NCBI GenBank assembly: GCA_028706735.1
Contig: JAQTVS010000081.1
Span: 1-9,787 of the forward strand
Direction: 5' to 3'
DNA from: Thiomonas sp.
GTDB taxonomy: Bacteria; Pseudomonadota; Gammaproteobacteria; Burkholderiales; Burkholderiaceae_C
Length of the DNA: 9,787 nucleotides
Position numbers and translations under genes: made by a program. The notes beneath the pieces are model-generated. The model saw only the letters and a list, made by a program, of their open reading frames with translations, did not search any database and was not told where the DNA came from. Below, piece after piece: positions 1 to 7,173 of the stretch (the stretch's first letter is position 1; every line of letters starts with the position of its first letter).

Positions 1-150
1 AACCGATGGACAGCAGCAACAACCAGGCGCTCGCCAGTTGCGACACAGGCTCAAGCGCGCGCCGCCGAGCGGCAAGGCCAGCGGCAGGGCGATGACGGCT
101 GCGAACAGCAGCGGCGCGCCGCCACGCCGCATCCACGCAGGCAGGCTCAC
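1..150 (-). CDS. livM: Second permease of a branched-chain amino acid-type ABC transporter (LivM-like), N-terminal part, apparent frame break
   Basis: Only about the first 50 codons are in the window. A GTG start at 150-148 overlaps the TGA stop of the upstream permease (GTGA), the usual arrangement for a translationally coupled livH-livM pair. The first 35 or so residues look right: a short basic N-terminus (MSLPAWMRRGG) and a hydrophobic segment APLLFAAVIALPLALPLGG. After that the frame turns into Cys/Arg-rich sequence (CRNWRAPGCCCC), while a shifted frame reads SQLASAWLLLLSIG, a good match in character to the next LivM membrane segment. GC at third codon positions also switches to the shifted frame there. 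Dropping one AC of the ACAC at 43-46 would join the two. It may be a real frameshift, a sequence error, or a later GTG start at 46-44. By family, LivM is an inner-membrane permease that pairs with LivH. Identity as LivM is inferred mostly from position. Confidence 0.55.
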   Translation of the reverse strand, partial: MSLPAWMRRGGAPLLFAAVIALPLALPLGGARLSLCRNWRAPGCCCCPSV

Positions 151-1127
151 AGCGCCTCGTCCCGGCTCAGCGCGCGGGTCAGCCCGTGCGGGCGCAGCGC
201 CAGCACCACGACCAGCAGCACATAGGGCATCAGCGGCGCGGCGCGCGACAGATCGAGATGCAGCAGGCTGGGCAGGATGCCGCTACTGGCGGGCCAGGCG
301 GCAGGAGCGTTCCAGCCCAGCCGCTGCAAACCGTCGGCCAGCGAGCCATTGACCGCCACCGCCAGAGTCTGCAACTCGCCAACCAGCAGTGCGCCCAGCA
401 AGGCCCCGCGCAACGAGCCCAGTCCGCCGATGAGGAGGACAGCAAACAGCAACGCCCCCATCTGCGTGGCCATGTCCGGCTCGGTGATCAGCAGTGGCCC
501 GCCCACCGCGCCCGCCAGTCCGGCCAACGCCCCGCCTGCGGCGAAGACCAGGGTCTGCACCGCAGGCACGTTGTGCCCCAGCGCCGACACGGCGGGCGCG
601 TGCGTGAGGGCGGCCTGCACCACCAGGCCGGCGCGCGTGCGCCAGAGCAGCAGCCACGCCAGACCCAGCGCAGCCAGCGCCACCGCCATGACGAAGCCGC
701 GATACGCCGGAAATTCCAGACCGCCGAGCTGAAACAGGCTGCCCTGCAACACCGCGGGAATGCCGTAGGGCGCCGAGGCGCTGCCCCACAGCAGCCGAGC
801 CGCCTCAATCAGCACCACGCCAAAAGCGAATGTGGCGAGCAGTTCCGGCAAATGGCCTTGCGCCCGCGTCCGCAAGCGCCGCAGCACGCCGACCTCAAAC
901 AGCGTTGCCACGAGGGCGACGCCGATGGGCGCCAGCAGCAGCCCGCCCCAGAACCCCAGCCACTGCCCGCTCTGCCAGGCGAGATAGGCGCCGAGCATGT
1001 AAAAACTGCCCTGCGCAAAATTGAGCACGCCGAGCAGCGAAAAAATCAGCGTCAGCCCGCTGGCCAGCAAGAACAACAGCAGGCTGTAGCTCAGGCCATT
1101 GAGGGCGGACAGCAGCAGGGCATCCAT
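147..1127 (-). CDS. livH: Branched-chain amino acid-type ABC transporter permease, LivH family
   Basis: A 326-residue, very hydrophobic protein with about eight membrane segments, the usual size for a LivH-type inner-membrane permease. Family hallmarks are visible: the N-terminal LNGLSYSLLLFLLASGLTLIF segment (residues 9-29) and LGVLNFAQGSFYMLGAYLAW (32-51), close to the usual LNFAHG motif; the cytoplasmic TRAGLVVQAAL..APAVSALGHNV stretch (164-187); and GGLGSLRGALLGALLVG (234-250), the loop that contacts the ATPase. The ATG at 1127 is preferred because the family motif begins almost at once, although no strong Shine-Dalgarno is visible. It lies 54 bases after the binding-protein stop and its TGA overlaps the next GTG start, so it is the middle gene of an operon. 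The substrate is not certain: this family moves branched-chain amino acids but also urea, amides and other small organic solutes. Confidence 0.92.
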   Translation of the reverse strand: MDALLLSALNGLSYSLLLFLLASGLTLIFSLLGVLNFAQGSFYMLGAYLAWQSGQWLGFWGGLLLAPIGVALVATLFEVGVLRRLRTRAQGHLPELLATFAFGVVLIEAARLLWGSASAPYGIPAVLQGSLFQLGGLEFPAYRGFVMAVALAALGLAWLLLWRTRAGLVVQAALTHAPAVSALGHNVPAVQTLVFAAGGALAGLAGAVGGPLLITEPDMATQMGALLFAVLLIGGLGSLRGALLGALLVGELQTLAVAVNGSLADGLQRLGWNAPAAWPASSGILPSLLHLDLSRAAPLMPYVLLVVVLALRPHGLTRALSRDEAL

Positions 1128-1181
1128 GCGCGGCTTGCGACTTCACGCCAGGAGCAGCATGAAGGACGATGGGCGCAACGC

Positions 1182-2486
1182 TTACTTCGCCCCGCCCACT
1201 GCGCTCGCCCGCACTTTGGGCGGCTTGACCGGATAGACCTCGGTGGTCAGCGGGCGCTGCATGGCGCATTGCGCGGGCAGGGTGGTTTTGTCGGGCGGAT
1301 AGGTGTGGCCGAGGGCGAAGGTGTAGCCGGTGTGCTCGACGTTGTAGGGATCGGCCGCGGAAACAGGCTGCCAGGTGCTCAGATAAATGGGCTGGAGCAA
1401 CTGGTGGTCGGCGGCGCGCATCGTCACCTCGCCGTTGAAGGTGTGGAACTTCAGCCCTTCCATGGCGCTGGCGACCTTGATCGGGTCGGTGCTGTGCGCC
1501 TTGGTCATGGCGGCGGTGAGCAGCAGCAGGCCGGTGTAGGTGACGGGCACGGAAAAGTCTTGCTTGTACTTGTCGCGGAAGCCTTTTTGCAGGCTTTGCA
1601 GCGTGCCGGGCAGATTGGGGTTGCTGTAGTACGCCAGCTTCACGCGGCCGGCGTCGTGCGGGCCGATTTCACTGGGCGCGCCCAGGCTGCTGGCGTAGAA
1701 GGTATAGAGATCGGCCTTGAGCCCGCCCTGCTGCGCCGCCTTGATGAGCAGGGTGAGGTCCGGCCCCCAGTTGGCGGTGATGACGCAATCGGCCTTGGCC
1801 GCCTGCACCTTGGCGACATAGGGCGAGAAATCCTTGACCTGCCCGAGCGCCACATAGTCTTCGCCCACGATCTGGATGTCGGGCCGCTTGAGCGCCAGCA
1901 TTTCACGGGCGTACTTGGCGACCTGATGGCCGAAGGAATAGTCTTGTTCGATGAGATAGACGCGCTTGATCTCCGGCCGGTTGCGGATGTCGTCGGTCAT
2001 CGCCTGCAGAGTCATGGGCACGCTGGGCTGCAGCGCAAAGTGCCAAAAGCTGCAATCGCTGCCGGTCAACGCCGGATCGACCGCGGCGTAGTTGAGATAA
2101 AGCACCTCCTTGCCCGGATGGCGCGTATTGTGGCGGCTCACCGCCTTGGACAGCGCCAGCGCCGCGCCCGAGCCGTCGCCCTGCAGCACATAACGAATGC
2201 CCTGATCGACCGCGGCCTGCAGCGCGTTCACCGTGTCCTGCACCGCGCCCTTGTTGTCGAACGGCACGATCTCGAAGCGCACGCCCGCGGTGTTGCCGCG
2301 GTTGACCCGGTCGGCCACGAACTGCCAACTCTGCAACTGGTTCTGGCCGATGGCGGCGAAGGGGCCAGTCAGCGGGTCGATGAAGGCCAGCTTGATGACG
2401 GGAAGCTGCCGCGCATGCACCGGGGCAGCGCCCAGCAGCATGCCCCCAGCCAGGGTGGAAAGAAAACTTCTGCGGGTGGTGTGCAT
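1182..2486 (-). CDS. livK: Periplasmic substrate-binding protein of the same ABC transporter, Tat-type signal peptide
   Basis: A 434-residue type-1 periplasmic binding protein (Peripla_BP_6 / LivK-like). The N-terminus MHTTRRSFLSTLAGGMLLGA carries a twin-arginine motif (TRRSFLS, residues 3-9) followed by a hydrophobic stretch and a likely cut after APVHA (residue 25). This points to folded export through the Tat system. The mature part opens with IKLAFIDPLTGPFAAIGQ, the typical first strand and ligand loop, and contains VYLIEQDYSFGHQ and ADCVITANWGPDLTLLIKAA, matching the second lobe of the family. A longer frame reaches an ATG at 2543, but the ATG at 2486 is preferred: it places the twin arginines at residues 5-6 and has AAGAGG (plus-strand 2498-2503) 11 bases upstream. 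An AGGAGG lies further up (2512-2517) with no suitable start beside it. It is the first gene of the operon; the ligand cannot be named from the sequence. Confidence 0.93.
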   Translation of the reverse strand: MHTTRRSFLSTLAGGMLLGAAPVHARQLPVIKLAFIDPLTGPFAAIGQNQLQSWQFVADRVNRGNTAGVRFEIVPFDNKGAVQDTVNALQAAVDQGIRYVLQGDGSGAALALSKAVSRHNTRHPGKEVLYLNYAAVDPALTGSDCSFWHFALQPSVPMTLQAMTDDIRNRPEIKRVYLIEQDYSFGHQVAKYAREMLALKRPDIQIVGEDYVALGQVKDFSPYVAKVQAAKADCVITANWGPDLTLLIKAAQQGGLKADLYTFYASSLGAPSEIGPHDAGRVKLAYYSNPNLPGTLQSLQKGFRDKYKQDFSVPVTYTGLLLLTAAMTKAHSTDPIKVASAMEGLKFHTFNGEVTMRAADHQLLQPIYLSTWQPVSAADPYNVEHTGYTFALGHTYPPDKTTLPAQCAMQRPLTTEVYPVKPPKVRASAVGGAK

Positions 2487-2497
2487 GGTTTGCAAAG

Positions 2498-2503
2498 CCT
2501 CTT
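2498..2503 (-). promoter_or_regulatory. Ribosome binding site deciding the binding-protein start
   Basis: Minus-strand AAGAGG, 11 bases before the ATG at 2486-2484. It supports the start that puts the twin-arginine motif at the N-terminus rather than the longer frame starting at 2543. The spacing is a little long, so this is moderate evidence. Confidence 0.5.
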
Positions 2504-2581
2504 GTTCCGTGCCTCCTGCCACAACCAGTCGCGGGAAGAGCAAAGGGGCAATGCTATTTCAACCCAGATTGTCCATGAGGC

Positions 2582-2597
2582 GGGGCTTTGCCCCTAC
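2582..2597 (-). repeat. Small REP-like hairpin with GTAG lead
   Basis: On the minus strand this reads GTAG overlapping a GGGGC-AAA-GCCCC hairpin (stem arms on the plus strand 2582-2586 and 2590-2594, GTAG at 2597-2594). A GTAG tetranucleotide in front of a short palindrome is the signature of REP sequences moved by RAYT (REP-associated tyrosine) transposases. A single short copy is only suggestive. Confidence 0.4.
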
Positions 2598-2645
2598 ACG
2601 GGCGCTGGCGGGCGGTTTGGGGTGTCTTTGCCCCCGCGCTTCGCA

Positions 2646-2665
2646 CCCATAGCTACGGCTATGGG
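2646..2665. repeat. Hairpin, 8-bp perfect stem, 4-base loop
   Basis: CCCATAGC (2646-2653), loop TACG, GCTATGGG (2658-2665). It lies inside the inverted-repeat-bounded element. No T-run follows on either strand, so it does not look like an intrinsic terminator. Confidence 0.7.
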
Positions 2666-2686
2666 CTTGTCGCGCAGGGCCAAATC

Positions 2687-2769
2687 CATCCCCACCCCAA
2701 CCCTCCCCACTTGTGGGGAGGGAGTGATCTCACCTCCCCCACGCCGTGGGGGAGGTCGGGAGGGGGATG
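2687..2769. repeat. Double-hairpin REP/BIME-like unit
   Basis: Two perfect hairpins stand side by side: CCCTCCCCAC-TT-GTGGGGAGGG (2701-2722) and ACCTCCCCCAC-GCC-GTGGGGGAGGT (2732-2756). A third pairing closes the unit, CATCCCC (2687-2693) with GGGGATG (2763-2769), giving a cloverleaf-like fold. Units of this build are common intergenic repeats in Burkholderiales and other proteobacteria. They may act as transcript-end structures or protein-binding sites; neither is shown here. Confidence 0.7.
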
Positions 2770-2878
2770 CCCAACCCGCCCCGCCATCATCCCGTGTCCT
2801 CATGAACAATCTGGGTTCAATGCAGGAATGCCGCCGCTCTCTGCAGGGTGTGGGGAACATGGCGGCGGGCGCGGCGGC

Positions 2879-4981
2879 TTACAGCGCGACGTTCAGCCCG
2901 AAGAACACCGAACGCCCGGCGCCCGGAATGCGGGCGCCCACCGGCAGGTCGCCGCCTGAGACGCGGTTGATGCCGCTCAGGGCGTCGGCATAGTTCTTGT
3001 CGAACAGATTGTTCAGCCCGGCGGTGAGTTGCAACGTCGGGCTGGCCTGCCAGGCGCCGTGCAGGTTGAGCACGCCATAGCCGCCGGTGGGTTTTTCGCC
3101 GTTGTAGGCCGAGACGTCGGTCTGTTTGGCGGCCAGCACCCACTGCAGATTGGCGCTCCACGGCCCGGTGGCGTAGCGCAGGTTGGTGGTGGCGCGCAGT
3201 GGAGCGATGCGGTAAAGGTTGTCCGGCACATCGGTGCGCTTGCCGCGCACATAGCTCACCACGCCGTCCAGGCTGGCGCCGCGCGGCAGGCCCAGCGCCA
3301 GCGACCAGTTCATGTCCAGGCCATACAGATCGGCCTGCACATTGTTGTATTGCAGGACGGGCAGGCCGGCGGCGTCTTTGCGGGCGATGGGCGTGCCCTG
3401 GATGTAGTCGTGCACGCGGCTGTAGTAGGCCGACGGCGCGATGCGCCAGCCGGCGCCGTGCCAGTCGGCGCCGAGGTCGAGGGTGTCGGCCACCTCGGGG
3501 CGCAGGGCCAGATTGCCGAGGTAAGTGCGGCCATCGGCCATGCCGGCGCTGGCGTTGGCGGGGCTCCACAGATAGCGCTGCAGCAGGCTGGGCGACTGCA
3601 TCTTGCGGGCGATGCCCGCGGTGTAAGTGGCGTTTTCAGAGGCTTTGAAGCGGGTTTGCAGCACCACGTCCCAGTTGTTGTCGGTGAGGGCGCGATTGGC
3701 CGCGTTGAATTTGGCCTGATCGGCCAGGCTCATGGCGTTGGGCGCCATGCCCAGCGCGGTGACGGGGGCGGCCTCGGTCTTGATCTGGTCGGCGCGCAGG
3801 CCAAAGCGGGTGTCCCACTGCGGCGCCCAGGCGCGTTCCCATTCGCCGTACGCGCCAAGGTGGCGGCGGGTGGACGGGGTGATGTTGTCGCGCTTGCTCA
3901 TGGGGTTGCCGCTGGCGGCGAGTGAATAGGCCTGGAAGTCGTTGCCATGCCAGCTCAGGCCGCCTCTCCAGGTGTTGGCGCCGTCGGGCAGGGTGTAGTC
4001 GATCGCCGCGCCCTTGTCGGTGCTGGTTGCCGGGGCCTGCATGGCCATGCCGCCGGGCATGACCTTGCGCAGGCTGTAGTTGTCCATCAGATGGTCGATG
4101 GTGTGGTGAAAGGCCTTCACCGAAAGCAGGCCCGCACCAAGCTTGCCGGTGTAGCGGGCGTTGTAGCTGTCGGCCTTGTCGTCGACCATGTCCATCGGCA
4201 GTGCGGGCGTGCCGGCGTTGCGGGTGTGGTGCTGGCTGGCGTCGAGCTGCAGCAGGCCGTCGCTGGGCAGTTTGAGGCCGAAGGTGAGGTCGTGGTTGAG
4301 GGCGTGATAGCCGGTATCGGCCACCGTGCCGCCGGGCCAGCGCAGATTGCCGCCGTTGAGCCACTGGCCGGTGTAGCCCAGGCTCATGCGGTCGTTGGCG
4401 GCGGTGGCGCCGAGCAGCAGGCTGCTGCCGCTGTTGGAACTGTCTGCCGCCGCGTTGACACGTCCATGCATGGTGAGCCCGCTGCCCGCGCCAAACTGCG
4501 GCGGCGCAGATTCGGCCACGATGGCCCCGCCGATATGATCGCCCCCCACGCTGACCGGCGCGATGCCTGGATACACCGTCAGCGTGCCCAGGGTTTGCGG
4601 GGTGATGTAATGCAGTGGCGGGTCCATGTGGTTGGGGCAGGCGGGGGTGATGGTCATGCCGTTGACCTGCACGTTGACGTTGTCGCCCATCAGCCCGCGG
4701 AGTTCGGCAATGCCGGTCAACGGCCCGTTGCGCACCACTCCGGCCCCGGCGATCTGGTTGAGCAGGCTGGAGGTGTCCGCCGTACTGGCGCGTTGCGCCG
4801 GGGTGGGCTCCAAGGTGGTGGCGCTGGTGGAAAAACCCTGCAAGCTGCTGGCGCTGACGGTCACTTCGGGCAGGGCGGCGCTGGCGCCTTCGGCGGCCTG
4901 GGCGGCCAGCGGGCTGAACAAGGCAGAAACCGCGAAGGCCAGAACGGTGGGAGCGAGCGGTTTGGGGGATGAGAACGACAT
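2879..4981 (-). CDS. oprC: TonB-dependent outer-membrane copper receptor, OprC/NosA family
   Basis: A 700-residue TonB-dependent receptor. The start at 4981 is chosen because MSFSSPKPLAPTVLAFAVSA begins a clean Sec signal peptide ending at AAQA (residue 29); the open frame continues upstream to 5188 without signal-like sequence. ALPEVTV (36-42) fits a TonB box, followed by a plug domain (about 50-165) and a beta-barrel to the end. The plug holds ACPNHMDPPLHYI, with C115 and M119 forming CxxxM, and the barrel holds HLM at 297-299 (HxM). By family knowledge, CxxxM plus HxM forms the copper site of Pseudomonas aeruginosa OprC, with nearly the same spacing between the motifs. Further Met-rich patches (PMDM 262-265, VMPGGMAM 307-314) may line the route. 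The last residue is Leu, not the usual Phe or Trp. It would import copper across the outer membrane with TonB-ExbBD energy, none of which is encoded here. No clear Shine-Dalgarno or terminator was seen. Confidence 0.93.
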   Translation of the reverse strand: MSFSSPKPLAPTVLAFAVSALFSPLAAQAAEGASAALPEVTVSASSLQGFSTSATTLEPTPAQRASTADTSSLLNQIAGAGVVRNGPLTGIAELRGLMGDNVNVQVNGMTITPACPNHMDPPLHYITPQTLGTLTVYPGIAPVSVGGDHIGGAIVAESAPPQFGAGSGLTMHGRVNAAADSSNSGSSLLLGATAANDRMSLGYTGQWLNGGNLRWPGGTVADTGYHALNHDLTFGLKLPSDGLLQLDASQHHTRNAGTPALPMDMVDDKADSYNARYTGKLGAGLLSVKAFHHTIDHLMDNYSLRKVMPGGMAMQAPATSTDKGAAIDYTLPDGANTWRGGLSWHGNDFQAYSLAASGNPMSKRDNITPSTRRHLGAYGEWERAWAPQWDTRFGLRADQIKTEAAPVTALGMAPNAMSLADQAKFNAANRALTDNNWDVVLQTRFKASENATYTAGIARKMQSPSLLQRYLWSPANASAGMADGRTYLGNLALRPEVADTLDLGADWHGAGWRIAPSAYYSRVHDYIQGTPIARKDAAGLPVLQYNNVQADLYGLDMNWSLALGLPRGASLDGVVSYVRGKRTDVPDNLYRIAPLRATTNLRYATGPWSANLQWVLAAKQTDVSAYNGEKPTGGYGVLNLHGAWQASPTLQLTAGLNNLFDKNYADALSGINRVSGGDLPVGARIPGAGRSVFFGLNVAL

Positions 4982-5135
4982 GATGACAAAATGTGACGAG
5001 AGATCGAAGCTCCACAATCTATTGCGCTCAGTAGGGGAATTGGTGCGGCAAAACGTCGCGTTTGTGGGGGCTGGCGCACAGGGGTTTTCCCGGCTGTGCG
5101 GGGGCGGATTGATGCAGGAACCGATGTAGGTACGG
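4982..5135. promoter_or_regulatory. Divergent intergenic region between the copper receptor and pabBC
   Basis: These 154 bases must hold the promoters of both divergent genes. I could not assign convincing -35/-10 pairs on either strand. The only strong structure is the inverted repeat at 5075-5100, listed separately. No obvious Fur, Zur or CueR-type operator was recognised. Confidence 0.5.
5075..5100. repeat. Inverted repeat / hairpin in the divergent promoter region
   Basis: CGCACAG (5075-5081) pairs with CTGTGCG (5094-5100). Inside, GGG (5082-5084) pairs with CCC (5089-5091) around a TTTT loop, leaving a two-base GG bulge. The stem totals 10 bp. It lies 35 bases before the pabBC start and 93 bases before the receptor start. 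It could be an operator for either gene or a leader hairpin of pabBC; no regulator is identified. Confidence 0.55.
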
Positions 5136-7061
5136 ATGCAGGATTTTGTGTTGTTCGATGACGCGCAGGCCAGTGCCGCGCAGCCCACGAGCCGCTTATT
5201 GAGCGGGGCGGCAGCGCAATGGCAGGCCGTGGCGCAGGAGCAGGTTTTGTCGGCGTTTGCCCGGCTTGAAGCCGAGTTGGCGCTTGGGCGGCAGGTGGCG
5301 CTATTCGTCGCTTATGAGGCGGCGCGGGCCTTGGCCGATCTGCCTGTGCGGGAGCCTCCTGCGCAGTCCCAGCGGCTGGCGCAACCGCTGGTGCAGGCGC
5401 TGGCTTTTTCTGCCGCGCTGCCGCTGAGCGCGGACGGCGTGGCGCAATGGTTGCAGGCGCAGCTTGCCGCCTTGCCCGCGCCGCAGGCGGAGCTGCCCTG
5501 CGGCGTGGCGAATTTGCAGCCCGGCATCACGCAGGCCGGCTACACCGCCGCCCTGGCGCGCATTGCCGAGCACCTGCGCGCCGGCGATTGCTATCAGGTC
5601 AACTTCACCTGGCCTTTGCGCGGGCAGGCGTTCGGCCATCCGCTGGCGCTGTATGCGGCGCTGCGGCGGGCGCAGCCCACGCGCTATTCCTGCCTGGCCA
5701 AGCTCGGTGGGCGCTGGGTGTTGAGCTTTTCGCCCGAACTGTTTTTCGCCCGCGACGGGGCAACGTTGCGGGCGCGGCCGATGAAGGGCACCGCCCCGCG
5801 CCAGGGCGACGCAGAGGCCGACGCACAGGCCGCGCTGGCGCTGGCGGCCGACCCCAAGAACCGCGCCGAGAACCTGATGATTCTCGACCTGCTGCGCAAC
5901 GATCTGGGGCGGCTGGCGGCGCCGGGTTCGGTGCGCGTGCCCGAGCGCTTCACGGTCGAACCCTACCCGACCGTATGGCAGATGACCTCCAGCGTGCAGG
6001 CCACGGTGGACGAGCGCGCCGGGCCGCGCCTTTGGGCCGAAGTGTTCGCCGCGTTGTTTCCCTGCGGCTCCGTCACCGGTGCGCCCAAGCGCATGAGCAT
6101 GGACATCATCCGCCAGTTGGAAGCCGCGCCGCGCGGGCTCTACACCGGTGCGCTGGGCTTCATCGACCCGCGCAGCGCCGCACAGGGGCCGCTGGCCGTG
6201 TTCAATGTGCCCATTCGCACCATTGAACTGGCCGAAGCGGTGCAGACCGCAGGAGATGCGGCGGGAACCCGCGCCCTCCATCTGACTGTGGGCAGCGGCG
6301 TGGTGATCGACTCCGACCCCGCCGCCGAGTGGCAGGAATGCTGGGACAAGCTGCGCTTCGTCACCGCGCACGATCCGGGTTTCGGCCTGATCGAAACCTT
6401 CGCCGCCGTTTGGCCTGCGCAGACCGGGCGCATCGAGCGGCATCTGGCCCGGCTGGCGCGGTCGGCGGCGTATTTCGGCTTTTCCTGCGATCTGCCCGTG
6501 CTGCGTGATGCCTTGGCCGAAGCGCATCGCGGCCTCGTTCCATCTTCTGCTGCCTCACCTGCCGATCGCCACGAGGCGTGGCAAGCCGCCTGCGCGGCGC
6601 TCGCCCCCGCGCTCTGGCGCACCCGGCTGGTGCTGCGCAAGTCGGGCGCGGTCGAGATCGACGTGCAGCCCATGCCGCAGCCCCCGCAACAACCGGTGCG
6701 GCTGCTGCGCGCGACCGAAGCGCTCGATTCCGCCGACTTGTTCCTGCGCCACAAGACCACCCATCGCGCGCGCTACGACGCCGCCTGGCGCGCCGCCGAG
6801 GCGCAGGGCGCGTTCGACCAAATCTTCTGCAACGAACGGGGTGAACTGTGCGAAGGCGGGCGCAGCTCGCTGCTGCTTCACATCGACGGCGGCTGGTGCA
6901 CGCCGGCGCTGGAGAGTGGCCTGCTGCCCGGCGTGGCGCGGCAGACGCTGATTGACGCCGGACAGGTGCGCGAGCGGGTGCTGCTGCGCGACGATCTGCA
7001 GCGCGCCAGTCAGGTGGCGGTGGTCAACAGCCTGCGCGGGGTGCTGGCCGCGCAGCTTTGA
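5136..7061 (+). CDS. pabBC: Bifunctional aminodeoxychorismate synthase component I / 4-amino-4-deoxychorismate lyase (PabB-PabC fusion)
   Basis: A 641-residue two-domain cytoplasmic protein. Residues about 1-410 are PabB: LFVAYEAARAL (56-66), DCYQVNFTWPL (151-161), PMKGTAPR (215-222) with the conserved PabB lysine K217, LMILDLLRNDLGRL (247-260), WQMTSSVQA (281-289), FPCGSVTGAPKRMSMDII (308-325) and GSGVVIDSDPAAEW (386-399). Residues about 415-641 are a PLP-dependent lyase of the branched-chain aminotransferase fold (PabC): FGLIETF (416-422), RHKTTHRARYD (538-548) with the likely PLP lysine K540, and NERGELCEGGRSSLLL (566-581). Together they turn chorismate plus ammonia into aminodeoxychorismate and then p-aminobenzoate and pyruvate, for folate. 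The glutaminase partner PabA is not in the window. The ATG at 5136 has TAGG five bases upstream, and family similarity begins at once (DFVLFDDA). It stands alone, divergent from the copper receptor. Confidence 0.95.
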   Translation: MQDFVLFDDAQASAAQPTSRLLSGAAAQWQAVAQEQVLSAFARLEAELALGRQVALFVAYEAARALADLPVREPPAQSQRLAQPLVQALAFSAALPLSADGVAQWLQAQLAALPAPQAELPCGVANLQPGITQAGYTAALARIAEHLRAGDCYQVNFTWPLRGQAFGHPLALYAALRRAQPTRYSCLAKLGGRWVLSFSPELFFARDGATLRARPMKGTAPRQGDAEADAQAALALAADPKNRAENLMILDLLRNDLGRLAAPGSVRVPERFTVEPYPTVWQMTSSVQATVDERAGPRLWAEVFAALFPCGSVTGAPKRMSMDIIRQLEAAPRGLYTGALGFIDPRSAAQGPLAVFNVPIRTIELAEAVQTAGDAAGTRALHLTVGSGVVIDSDPAAEWQECWDKLRFVTAHDPGFGLIETFAAVWPAQTGRIERHLARLARSAAYFGFSCDLPVLRDALAEAHRGLVPSSAASPADRHEAWQAACAALAPALWRTRLVLRKSGAVEIDVQPMPQPPQQPVRLLRATEALDSADLFLRHKTTHRARYDAAWRAAEAQGAFDQIFCNERGELCEGGRSSLLLHIDGGWCTPALESGLLPGVARQTLIDAGQVRERVLLRDDLQRASQVAVVNSLRGVLAAQL

Positions 7062-7173
7062 GCGCACTGGAATGGTCACGCCATGCTGGACTTTCCTTGG
7101 CAATGTGCCCAAAAAAGTGGCGCCATGCCGTGCCCATATTGACCTGTTCAGATGCACGGGGCACGTTTTGGGC

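Larger units (their letters stand above)
2558..2820. mobile_element. 263-base non-coding element bounded by 23-base inverted repeats (MITE- or REP-like)
   Basis: The left end (2558-2580) and the reverse complement of the right end (2798-2820) match at 21 of 23 positions. They share AACCCAGATTGT and CATGAGG exactly and differ only at the third base and at one base between the two blocks. Between them lie four or more GC-rich hairpins and no credible gene. The element fills most of the 392-base gap between the copper receptor and the ABC operon. Matching ends and no coding capacity fit a miniature inverted-repeat element or a composite REP cluster. CAATGC occurs at 2549-2554 and at 2818-2823, but the second copy overlaps the repeat end, so it is not a clean target duplication. 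The family is not identified. Confidence 0.6.

Noticed and set aside
2701..2756. The strong hairpins as a Rho-independent terminator of the receptor gene.
   Set aside because: No run of T follows on the minus strand, so they do not meet the intrinsic-terminator pattern, though they could still affect transcript ends.
186..2993. A 935-codon open frame on the plus strand opposite livH and livK.
   Set aside because: It is an antisense shadow of GC-rich genes: Gln/Arg/His-rich sequence without domains, running straight through the hairpin-filled gap. The minus-strand genes have clear family motifs.
3636..5015. A 459-codon minus-strand frame overlapping the copper receptor gene in another frame.
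   Set aside because: Arg/Gln-rich sequence typical of an out-of-frame reading; the receptor frame carries signal peptide, plug and barrel features.
5301..6527. A 408-codon minus-strand frame opposite pabBC.
   Set aside because: No recognisable domain, and it lies entirely antisense to a gene with full catalytic motifs.
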